Part shown: positions 15,659 to 22,780 of the stretch, in pieces
Layout: each line of letters starts with the position of its first letter
How positions within the stretch are numbered: the first letter of the stretch is position 1
From: Acidisphaera sp. L21
GTDB lineage: Bacteria > Pseudomonadota > Alphaproteobacteria > Acetobacterales > Acetobacteraceae
Length of the DNA stretch: 46,831 nucleotides
NCBI RefSeq assembly: GCF_009765685.1
Contig: NZ_LMUY01000115.1
Location: 1,466-48,296, forward strand
Direction: 5' to 3'
Notes under the pieces: generated by a model
Seen by the model: only the letters and a program-made list of their open reading frames with translations
Database searches by the model: none
Told to the model about the DNA's origin: nothing
Made by a program: the position numbers and the translations under genes

Positions 15659-16526
15659 ATCCTCCGACCAACCCGGCGCCCCACTCGGCTGGGAAAGCCT
15701 GCCCCGCAAGATCGTCACCGTCTACACACCGCTGATCCTGTTCATCATCGTGCTGCTGTTTCCGTTCTATTGGATGACCATCACGACGCTGAAGCCGAAC
15801 AACGAGCTGTATAATTACAAGGACTTCAACCCGCTCTGGGTCCACTCGCCCACCCTGGCGAACGTGAAGAAACTGCTGTTCGACACCGACTATCCACAAT
15901 GGCTGATGACCACGATGGGCGTGGCAGCGGCGGCGACCATCATCTCCGTCATCTCCAGCGTGCTCGCCGCCTATGCGCTGCAGCGGCTGCGGTTTCGCGG
16001 CTCCAACTGGGTGGGGCTGGCGATCTACCTCGCCTATCTCGTCCCCCCGTCGATCCTGTTCATCCCGCTGGCGACCATGGTGTTCCAACTGGGCCTGTTC
16101 GACACCCCCTGGGCGCTGATCCTGACCTACCCGACCTTCCTCATCCCGTTTTGCACCTGGCTGCTGATCGGCTACTTCAAGTCGATCCCCTACGAGTTGG
16201 AGGAATGCGCCCTGATCGACGGCGCATCCCGCCTGCAGATCCTGCGCCGCATCACCCTACCCTTGGCCGTGCCGGGCCTGATCTCGGCCGGCATCTTCGC
16301 CTTCACCCTGTCCTGGAACGAGTTTATCTACGCCCTGGCTTTCATCCAGAGCAGCGAGAAGAAGACCGTGCCCGTCGCCGTGCTAACGCAGTTGGTCCAG
16401 GGCGACGACTACCAATGGGGGGCGCTGATGGCCGGCGCATTGTTCGGCTCGATTCCGGTGGCCCTGCTCTACTCGTTCTTCGTAGAATACTACGTGTCCA
16501 GCCTCACCGGCGCGGTAAAGGAGTAG
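15651..16526 (+). CDS. Sugar-type ABC permease 2 (UgpE/MalG-like)
   Basis: This 291-residue inner-membrane permease completes the importer. It has a long first helix (LILFIIVLLFPFYWMTITTL), later helices around VGLAIYLAYLVPPSILFIPL, and the EAA loop ECALIDGASRLQILRRITLP. ATG 15651 overlaps the end of the first permease gene. An in-frame GTG nine bases earlier is less likely. A 100-base spacer without recognised features separates it from msrA. Confidence 0.93.
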   Translation: MSKSSDQPGAPLGWESLPRKIVTVYTPLILFIIVLLFPFYWMTITTLKPNNELYNYKDFNPLWVHSPTLANVKKLLFDTDYPQWLMTTMGVAAAATIISVISSVLAAYALQRLRFRGSNWVGLAIYLAYLVPPSILFIPLATMVFQLGLFDTPWALILTYPTFLIPFCTWLLIGYFKSIPYELEECALIDGASRLQILRRITLPLAVPGLISAGIFAFTLSWNEFIYALAFIQSSEKKTVPVAVLTQLVQGDDYQWGALMAGALFGSIPVALLYSFFVEYYVSSLTGAVKE

Positions 16527-16626
16527 CGAGAGCCGCGGTTTTGCGCCGTAGACGACAAGCGCGTGGATCTCGACATCGGCATCGTTCGTTACCACCTGCA
16601 TCAAACTGTTGGATGGGATGGGGTCA

Positions 16627-17172
16627 ATGGCGACAGAGACGGCGACACTGGGCGGAGGGTGCTTCTGGTGTCTGGAGGCAGTATACCGCGATCTGCGGGG
16701 CGTCACCTCGGTGAAGTCTGGCTATATGGGCGGCCGGGTGCCGAACCCGAGTTATGACGCCGTCTGTACCGGTATGACCGGCCATGCCGAAGTGGTGAAG
16801 ATCGAATTCGATCCGGCCCAACTCGACTACGCCGACCTGCTGCGGGTGTTTTTCACCATTCACGATCCCACCACGCTCAACCGCCAGGGCGCCGACACCG
16901 GCACCCAATACCGGTCCGTGATCTTCACCTACTCCGACGCCCAGGCCGAAATCGCGGCGTCGGTGATGGAGGAGATCCATGGCGCCAATATCTACGGCAA
17001 CGACATGGTGACGGAGATCGTCCCCGCGCCGGAATTCTATCCGGCGGAGGCCGAGCACGACCAGTATTTCGAGCGCAACCCCTACGCCGGGTATTGCCGT
17101 GCCGTGGTGGCGCCGAAGGTCGCGAAGTTCCGCAAGGTGTTCGCCGACCGGGTCCGCTCCGCCGCAGCCTGA
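16627..17172 (+). CDS. msrA: Peptide methionine-(S)-S-oxide reductase
   Basis: MsrA reduces methionine S-sulfoxide in oxidised proteins. The 181-residue protein has the catalytic GGGCFWCLEAVY motif with nucleophile Cys12, plus GYMGG, GHAEVVKIEFDP, DPTTLNRQGADTGTQYRS and the later YCRAVVAPKV. In many family members a C-terminal Cys acts as resolving residue; here the Cys in AGYCR is a candidate. ATG 16627 is chosen over an earlier in-frame ATG at 16609 because the conserved domain begins directly after it. The last 91 bases are antisense to the end of the methyltransferase gene. Confidence 0.95.
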   Translation: MATETATLGGGCFWCLEAVYRDLRGVTSVKSGYMGGRVPNPSYDAVCTGMTGHAEVVKIEFDPAQLDYADLLRVFFTIHDPTTLNRQGADTGTQYRSVIFTYSDAQAEIAASVMEEIHGANIYGNDMVTEIVPAPEFYPAEAEHDQYFERNPYAGYCRAVVAPKVAKFRKVFADRVRSAAA

Positions 17173-17894
17173 GCCGCCAGAACCGACTGGCCGATCGCCT
17201 GGCCGATCGCCTGGGCGACTTGGGGGACGACGGCGTTGCCCAGCGCCATCAACCTGGCCCGGCGGTTTCGGTCCAGCCCGGTGGGAAGCCCATCAACCAC
17301 TCGACCCAGGCCGGGTTCAGCCGGCCACCCACTGCATCGCTCAATGGGCAGGACCGGCGGCGGGTCTGCTGGCTGCGGCAACCCGCCTTCCAGTCGCGCG
17401 CCAGTGGCGTGGGCCAAAATGAAGACACGCTGCCGCCGGTGGGGCGCCCCGGCATGGACAGCACCCACCACGAGCGGCCAGCAGGCGTAACCCGCCGCCT
17501 CCAACCCGGCGAGCACTGCGTCGGCGCCGCGAACGCGCAGCGCAGGAACGTTCTCAACCACCACCCAACCGGGTCGGCATTCCTGCACCAGGCGCAGCAA
17601 CTCGCGCCACAATCCGCTGCGCCCGCCCTCCAGCCCAGCGCCCTTCCCGGCGGCGCTGACGTCCTGGCAGGGAAAGCCGCCGCACAGCAGCCCCGGCGCC
17701 GGAATGCCATCTGCCAGCAGCCCGACAGCGGACACGGTGCGGATGTCGGGGTAACAGGGCGTGCCTGGCCAATGGCGGCGCAAGACGGTGCGGGCAAACG
17801 GGTCTGCCTCGCAAAATGCCGCGATGTGGAACCCGGCGCGATGCAACCCGAGAGCCATCCCGCCGATACCACTGAACAGATCAAGGACGATCAC
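17082..17894 (-). CDS. DNA (cytosine-5) methyltransferase, orphan
   Basis: This 270-residue protein transfers a methyl group from S-adenosylmethionine to cytosine C5 in DNA. Motif I is LDLFSGIGGMALGLH, motif IV is GGFPCQDVSAAGKG with catalytic Cys76, motif VI is VENVPAL, motif VIII is PHRRQRVFILA, and motif X is ARLMALGNAVVPQVA. Only about 55 residues lie between motifs VIII and X, so the target-recognition region is very short, as in some phage enzymes. The start is GTG 17894. No restriction endonuclease is adjacent. Upstream are two direct repeats and a divergent XRE regulator. The C-terminal 30 codons are antisense to msrA. Confidence 0.93.
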   Translation of the reverse strand: MIVLDLFSGIGGMALGLHRAGFHIAAFCEADPFARTVLRRHWPGTPCYPDIRTVSAVGLLADGIPAPGLLCGGFPCQDVSAAGKGAGLEGGRSGLWRELLRLVQECRPGWVVVENVPALRVRGADAVLAGLEAAGYACWPLVVGAVHAGAPHRRQRVFILAHATGARLEGGLPQPADPPPVLPIERCSGWPAEPGLGRVVDGLPTGLDRNRRARLMALGNAVVPQVAQAIGQAIGQSVLAAQAAAERTRSANTLRNFATFGATTARQYPA

Positions 17895-17900
17895 AATTTT

Positions 17901-17922
17901 GTCTTAGGTAGATAGTCTTAGG
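17901..17922. promoter_or_regulatory. Direct repeats upstream of the methyltransferase
   Basis: GTCTTAGG occurs at 17901-17908 and 17915-17922 (period 14), beginning seven bases upstream of the methyltransferase GTG. A related inverted half (CCTAAGG) lies at 17996-18002, nearer the XRE gene. The arrangement suggests binding sites for the XRE protein over the methyltransferase ribosome-binding/promoter region. This is inferred only. Confidence 0.45.
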
Positions 17923-18045
17923 CAAACCGCATGTTCCGATTGAAAAAGATAGGATAGACCTAGCCTACGGGAGTTCGCAGTTGCAATAGGCGCACCCTAA
18001 GGCTAGACGAATGCAGGGATTTTCAACGTCCGTAGGAGGATACTC

Positions 18046-18381
18046 ATGGCGCGATCGACGCCCGCGACACGATTGAAGAAGATGCTGAAGGATCGTGGCA
18101 TGACTGCCGCCGACCTGGCCCGCAAGCTGGATGTCTCGCAGCCGACCGTTCACGCTTGGGTGACCGGGCTGCACGGCATGCGGCTGAACAACGCCCGCCG
18201 GGTCTCTAAAGTGATCGGCGTGCAGGCGTCGTGGTTGATGTTCGGCACCGATGCCAGCGCCGAGGGCGCGGCCCAGGGTGCTGAAGAACTGGCGCTGTTG
18301 CGCCTGTGGCGCGAATTGGGCGAGGAAGAACAGACCGCGGCCATGCGCCGGCTGACCGCCATCCGCAAGAAGCAGGGCTAG
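18046..18381 (+). CDS. XRE-family helix-turn-helix regulator
   Basis: This 111-residue protein has an N-terminal lambda-repressor-like DNA-binding domain (LKKMLKDRGMTAADLARKLD, VSQPTVHAWVTG) in about residues 8-65 and a short C-terminal helix. A strong GGAGG precedes ATG 18046. It lacks the peptidase domain of LexA/cI repressors. It is divergent from the methyltransferase gene with 151 bases between starts. The likely job is control of that gene and itself; the repeat spacing would be consistent with this. Confidence 0.9.
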   Translation: MARSTPATRLKKMLKDRGMTAADLARKLDVSQPTVHAWVTGLHGMRLNNARRVSKVIGVQASWLMFGTDASAEGAAQGAEELALLRLWRELGEEEQTAAMRRLTAIRKKQG

Positions 18382-18471
18382 CCAGCCCCGCCGGGCATAA
18401 CCCTTCGTGAGCACGGATGACCTCGCCACCCCAGCGCCCCACATCACTGCCGTATAGCAGGGGTCGCTGAC

Positions 18472-18954
18472 GTGAAGCGGATGTTGCGAGTGGTCGTGCC
18501 GTTGGCGATGGCGCTGGGTCTATCGGCCTGCGTTTACAGTCCGTATGGCGCTTATGGCGTGGCCGGCGGGTATGGCTATCCCGGCGCATACGCGACCTAC
18601 GATACGCCCTACGTGTTGGGTGCCAATACGGGCGGGTTCTATGGGCCGGATTATGGCTACATCGGCAACTTTGGCCCCATCGGCGGATATTACGGCGGCT
18701 ATGGCGGTTTCTACGGCCGTAGCTACGGCGGCTATTTCGGAGGCGGCTACGGCGGTGGGTTCCGCGGCGGTTTCGGCGGATACCGCGGCGGTGGCTTTGG
18801 TGGTGGTGGCTTTGGTGGTGGTGGCGGCGGGTTCAGCGGCGGCGGCGGTGGATTTCGCGGCGGTGGGTTCAACGGCGGCGGCGGTGGGTTTCGCGGCGGC
18901 GGGTTCGGCGGCGGAGGCGGGGGGTCTCGTGGCGGCGGTGGCGGCCGGCGCTAG
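18472..18954 (+). CDS. Glycine-rich lipoprotein
   Basis: This 160-residue protein has a lipoprotein signal peptide (VVVPLAMALGLSAC, lipobox LSAC with Cys near residue 20). A Tyr/Gly-rich segment (YGAYGVAGGYGYPG) follows, then a long Gly-rich tail with GGGFRGGGF-type units ending GGGGRR. Such tails are flexible and often arginine-dotted, as in some outer-membrane or RNA-binding proteins, but the function is unknown. The likely start is GTG 18472; ATG 18481 is an alternative. Its TAG stop shares a CTAG palindrome with the stop of the convergent amidase. Confidence 0.8.
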   Translation: MKRMLRVVVPLAMALGLSACVYSPYGAYGVAGGYGYPGAYATYDTPYVLGANTGGFYGPDYGYIGNFGPIGGYYGGYGGFYGRSYGGYFGGGYGGGFRGGFGGYRGGGFGGGGFGGGGGGFSGGGGGFRGGGFNGGGGGFRGGGFGGGGGGSRGGGGGRR

Positions 18955-20349
18955 TCCAACGCCACGACTGCAAACGCCCCGGCCTGCTCGATCGCCCATG
19001 CGCCGCGCAAGGCCAGGTCGTCGCGGTAGAGTGGGGCGGCAAGTTGCACCGACCGCGGCATCCCGTCCGCACCCGGACTCATCGGCACCGTAATCGCGGG
19101 CTGGCGCGACAGGTTGTACAGGACCGGTCCAGGGGGCCCACTCGGTCCACAGCGCGCACACCGGGTCCAGCGTCGGGGCATCGGCCAGCGGGGCGCCCTT
19201 CGCTACGGTGGGGCTCAGCACCAAATCGTACTGGGCGTGCAGCCGGGCCATGGCGTGCGCCACCTGGATCCGCAGCGTCTCCGCCGCAACGAAATCGGTC
19301 GCCAGCATACCGCCCTCCTGGGCCGCAACCTCCAGCAAACCGGGGTCCAGTTTACCGCGATCGCCCTCCGGGATGCTGGCCACCAGGCGTGACAGCGCCA
19401 CCCCCCACACCCGGCCGAACACGGCACAAATATTGGGCAAATCGGCCGAGGCCATTTCGAGTTCGGCCCCGGCATCCACCAGGATCTGCGCCGCCTCCTC
19501 CACCGCCGCAATGCTGTCGCCGTCCGCCGGGGCGTCGAAGCCGGGCTGGCGCAGGACGCCGATCCGCAGCCCCTGCACACCCTGGCTCAGCGTATCCCGC
19601 CAATCGCGGCCGTCATCGGGCAGGCAGAACGGGTCCCGCCGGTCGAACTGCGCCAGTACGCTCAGCATCAGCGCGCAGTCCCCGACGGTGCGGGTCATCG
19701 GCCCGGCACAGGCAACATTGGCGAACGCGCCCAGCGGCCATTGCGGAATGCGGCCGAAGCTCGGCTTCAGCCCAACCAGCCCGCACCACGCCGCCGGCAA
19801 CCGCACCGAACCACCGGCATCCGTTCCGATATGCAGAGGGCCAAAGCACGCCGCCCCCGCCGCACCCGCCCCGCAGGACGAGCCGCCCGGCGTTCGCGCC
19901 GGGTTCCACGGGTTGCGCGTGATGCCGTGCAGTGGACTATCGCCCGGCGTCTTCCAGCCGTATTCGGTGGTGGTGGTCTTGCCCACGATCACCGCGCCCG
20001 CATTCTTCAGCGCCGTCACGGCGGGTGCGTCCTCGCTCACCGGCTCGGGCGAGGTCAAGCGACTGCCGCGCCGGGTCGGGAACCCGGACAGGTCCAGCAG
20101 GTCCTTCACCGTGCAGGGCACGCCATCCAGCAAACCCAGCGGCCGCCCGGCGCGCCAGCGGGCAGCACTTTGCCCGGCGGCCTCCAACGCTTGCGGGTTC
20201 ATCACGGCAAACGCGTTCAGCCGCGGGTTGAACCGGGCGATCCGCTCGATCACCGCCTGCAGCGCCTCCACCGGGCTGAGCGTGCCGCGCCGGTAATGCG
20301 CCAACAGCAGCTCCGCCGGCATCAGCGCCGGGTCGGTCAGGTCGGGCAT
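18951..20349 (-). pseudogene. Amidase (amidase-signature family), frameshifted
   Basis: This is a Ser-cisSer-Lys amidase that would hydrolyse amide bonds. From ATG 20349 the protein shows the catalytic Lys region (LDGVPCTVKDLLDLSGF), TPGGSSCGAGAAGA and IGTDAGGSVRLPAA. The frame continues to LWTEWAPWT. There a one-base insertion (about 19121-19136, in or next to a run of five G) moves the rest into another frame: LYNLSRQPAITVPM ... SVQLAAPLYRDDLALRGAWA and a stop at 18951-18953. With one base removed, PWT-V-LYNLSRQPA restores the family's 'PFT...NL..QPA' motif. Either a true pseudogene or a sequencing error. Without correction the frame reads on into antisense of the lipoprotein. The small lipoprotein gene ends four bases upstream. 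Confidence 0.88.
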
Positions 20350-20353
20350 GGTG

Positions 20354-20611
20354 TCAGTTCAGGCAAGGTTGAGGCACGTCGGCCCCATTTCCCAACGCCT
20401 GCACGCCGGGCATCGGGCGGAAGCCGTGCGCCTGGCAGGCCGACAGGCACATGCGCGACACCAGATAGTCGGCCGAACTGCCACCGCTATCCGGCAGTTC
20501 ACAATCCACGGTGGCGCCGCTATGTGGGTTGACCATGACCATCTTCGGCCCGCTGGCGCAGCCGCCCAGTGTCAGCACGATGCAAAGCGCCGCCCATCGA
20601 CGGGCCGTCAT
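20354..20611 (-). CDS. Small lipoprotein of unknown function
   Basis: This is an 85-residue predicted lipoprotein (MTARRWAALCIVLTLGGC; lipobox LGGC, Cys near residue 18). The mature part has four further cysteines (VDCELPDS, RMCLSACQAHG, PQPCLN), enough for two disulfide bonds. It lies 24 bases after the gamma-glutamyltransferase stop and four bases before the amidase start, so the three probably form one operon. The protein is not recognised. Confidence 0.75.
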   Translation of the reverse strand: MTARRWAALCIVLTLGGCASGPKMVMVNPHSGATVDCELPDSGGSSADYLVSRMCLSACQAHGFRPMPGVQALGNGADVPQPCLN

Positions 20612-20635
20612 GCGGTGTAGGTCATCGGGTCACAA

Positions 20636-22207
20636 TCATGCTTGGGCAATCGCCGCCGACCAGGGGGACATCACGTCGCTGATGCCGGTTCGCTCGCCGC
20701 CCTGCTGGTGGATCAGGTTGGGGCAGGCGAAGTTCACGGGGACGACGCTGTGCTGGACGACGTCCACCGCGCCATCCGCCTGCAGCGCCGCCAGGACCTC
20801 CGCGGGGAGCCGGGAATCCGCGTTTACGCTGCCCGGGTCGGACACGTCGATGCGCGGGTGATGCGCTGCGGCGGACGGGACCATGCCGAAATCCAGCGTG
20901 AAGGCCAGCATCTGCGCCACCGCAGCCATGATCCGCCGGCCACCGGATGCGCCAGCCGCGATCATCGGCGCCCCGGCCTTGCTGACGATCACGGGCAGCA
21001 TATTGGTCAACGGCCGCTTGCCGGGTGCGGCGGAGTTCGGCTGGCCCGGGCGCGGGTCGAACCACATGACGCCGTTGTTCATCAGCACGCCGGAGCCAGG
21101 CAGCACCACGCGACTCCCCATGGAGGACAGCAGCGTCGTCGTCATCGCGACCATCGTGCCGTCCGCATCGCAAACGCTCAGATGGGTAGTGCAGCTTTCG
21201 GCCGCCTTGGGCTCAGACTCGCCAAGGCCGGCCAGGCGCTCGGCATAGGCATCTTTCATCACCCGGGCCAATGCGGCGAACCAGGCGGCATCGGGCGCGG
21301 CACCGCGCGGCACGTCGCGCATCCCTTCCAGCACCCGGGTGAAGGTCGGCCCGGCAGTCAGCCCGGTCGGCAGTTGGATGCTGCGGCCACCCCACTCGAC
21401 AGTGGTGGCGGGCAGGATGCGTGCCTCGCAGCGGCGCAGATCCTCCGCCGTCAGCAGCGCGCCGACGGTCTTGAAGTCGGCGGCCAGCGTGGCGGCGACG
21501 TCGCCCTCGTAAAAATCCCGCAACCCGGCGTGCGACAGCCGCTCCAACGTCTCGGCCAAATTGCCCTGGCGGAAATACCCGGGCGAGCCCTGATACGGCG
21601 GCACTGGCGGCAGCCCGCCAGGCAGGTATATCGCCGCACTCTCCTCATACAGCTTCAGCACCGAGGCCGAACTCGCCACCTTCAGCGTGGTGAACCAGTC
21701 CTGCGACAGGCCGCGCCGCGCCAGCGCGATCGCCGGGGCAATCACGTCGGACAGCGGCAGCACGCCCCAGCGGCCGTGCATGTGCGCATATCCGGCAACG
21801 GCGGATGGGATGGTGAAGGAGTGCGGGCCGTGGATGTTGGCGTTGCCCACCACCTCCGGCCAGGCGAACAGATCGTTCGTCATCCGCCCGGTCAGCTGGA
21901 ACGCATCCGGCTGCAGGGCGGCGGGCGCCACCGGGCCAAAATCCACCGTCTCCGCCGACGCCTGCCCGGCGCGATGCACCAGGGCGAAGCCGATGCCGCC
22001 CAGGCCGGAGTTCCAGGGCTCCGTCGTGGCCAGCGCCAGGGCGGTGCCGACCGCGGCGTCGATGGCGTTGCCGCCGGCGTCCAGGATGGCGACCCCGGCC
22101 ATGGCGGCGTCGGCGGATTGCGACACCACCATGCCCCGGCGCCCTGTGGCGGCCGGCTTGGTGACGGACCAGTGTTGCGTGGTGTGGGGTGGCGGCTCGT
22201 ATCTCAT
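20636..22207 (-). CDS. ggt: Gamma-glutamyltransferase family protein
   Basis: This N-terminal-nucleophile hydrolase cleaves gamma-glutamyl bonds, for example in glutathione. The 523-residue protein self-cleaves in this family; the expected new N-terminal Thr is Thr340 in SCTTHLSVCDADG. N-terminal landmarks are GMVVSQSADAAMAGVAIL, GGNAIDAAVGTALAL and SGLGGIGFALVH. The small subunit has MNNGVMWFDPRPGQPN and GKRPLTNMLP. No signal peptide is evident at MRYEPPPHTTQHW, whereas many family members are periplasmic. This may be a cytoplasmic variant or have a different export route. The exact substrate could also be another gamma-glutamyl compound. Confidence 0.93.
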   Translation of the reverse strand: MRYEPPPHTTQHWSVTKPAATGRRGMVVSQSADAAMAGVAILDAGGNAIDAAVGTALALATTEPWNSGLGGIGFALVHRAGQASAETVDFGPVAPAALQPDAFQLTGRMTNDLFAWPEVVGNANIHGPHSFTIPSAVAGYAHMHGRWGVLPLSDVIAPAIALARRGLSQDWFTTLKVASSASVLKLYEESAAIYLPGGLPPVPPYQGSPGYFRQGNLAETLERLSHAGLRDFYEGDVAATLAADFKTVGALLTAEDLRRCEARILPATTVEWGGRSIQLPTGLTAGPTFTRVLEGMRDVPRGAAPDAAWFAALARVMKDAYAERLAGLGESEPKAAESCTTHLSVCDADGTMVAMTTTLLSSMGSRVVLPGSGVLMNNGVMWFDPRPGQPNSAAPGKRPLTNMLPVIVSKAGAPMIAAGASGGRRIMAAVAQMLAFTLDFGMVPSAAAHHPRIDVSDPGSVNADSRLPAEVLAALQADGAVDVVQHSVVPVNFACPNLIHQQGGERTGISDVMSPWSAAIAQA

Positions 22208-22240
22208 GACGCGGATGCTATGCCGCCGCGCCGCCGCTTT

Positions 22241-22633
22241 CTAGCGCCGATCCAGTAGCAGGGTCGTGATCGCGGTCGTTGCGGTGCGGCAGATCGCAAC
22301 CAGCGCAATCAGCCACAGCCCGTCCGAAATCAGCGAGCTGGCCGAGTAATAGGACCCGCTCAGATACACATCATGTGGCACATGGTTGCGAACGTTCTGC
22401 AGCAGATCGGCGGCCGGCCCCTCCAGCGTGATAGCCTCCAGCGCCTTCGGCACGGCCCACCAGATGATCCCCGCCAGAATGAACAGTGGCGCCAGCAATT
22501 CGCCGATCTGCTCGCCAAACACCAACGCGGCGTTCAACACCGACCACACGGCGAGGCGGGCGTAGCGCCCCAGTTGCGGCAGGAAAGCCGGGGGTAGCGG
22601 CTCGTCCTCGATGTCCAAATGGCTGTAGCTCAT
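22241..22633 (-). CDS. Small membrane protein of unknown function
   Basis: This 130-residue protein has at least two hydrophobic segments: AVWSVLNAALVFGEQIGELL with LLAPLFILAGIIWWAVP, and GLWLIALVAICRTATTAITT at the C-terminus. A conserved domain was not recognised. The start is ATG 22633; a longer in-frame start upstream would add a short unconserved peptide. It stops 33 bases upstream of the ggt start on the same strand, so they may share a transcript. Confidence 0.7.
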   Translation of the reverse strand: MSYSHLDIEDEPLPPAFLPQLGRYARLAVWSVLNAALVFGEQIGELLAPLFILAGIIWWAVPKALEAITLEGPAADLLQNVRNHVPHDVYLSGSYYSASSLISDGLWLIALVAICRTATTAITTLLLDRR

Positions 22634-22698
22634 CGGCGGGCCCTCCGGGTCGGTCGGGCGGAGCCATCGCATAACGGGGCCTGCCGGGCAACGGAAAC

Positions 22699-22742
22699 CT
22701 CTCGTCTGGCGCGAGAGTTGCTCTCGTCTGGCGCGAGAGTTG
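22699..22742. repeat. Two tandem 22-base units, each an inverted repeat
   Basis: The unit CTCTCGTCTGGCGCGAGAGT plus TG occurs twice without interruption (22699-22720 and 22721-22742). Each unit contains CTCTCG and CGAGAG arms around a seven-base TCTGGCG loop. The repeats lie in the divergent spacer, 39 bases upstream of the solute-binding-protein start and 66 bases upstream of the small membrane protein start. They may be a tandem operator or paired RNA hairpins. Confidence 0.7.
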
Positions 22743-22780
22743 CTTAGGAACGAAACAAACCTGAAGAGGAAACGTCCCTT

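Noticed and set aside
18520-18950. Ala/Thr-rich extension of the amidase frame antisense to the Gly-rich lipoprotein
   Set aside because: It exists only because the frameshift removes the amidase stop. The Ala-rich sequence is the mirror of GGN codons in the lipoprotein.
22699-22742. Tandem repeat considered as a CRISPR array
   Set aside because: Only two units with no unique spacers; no cas genes nearby.
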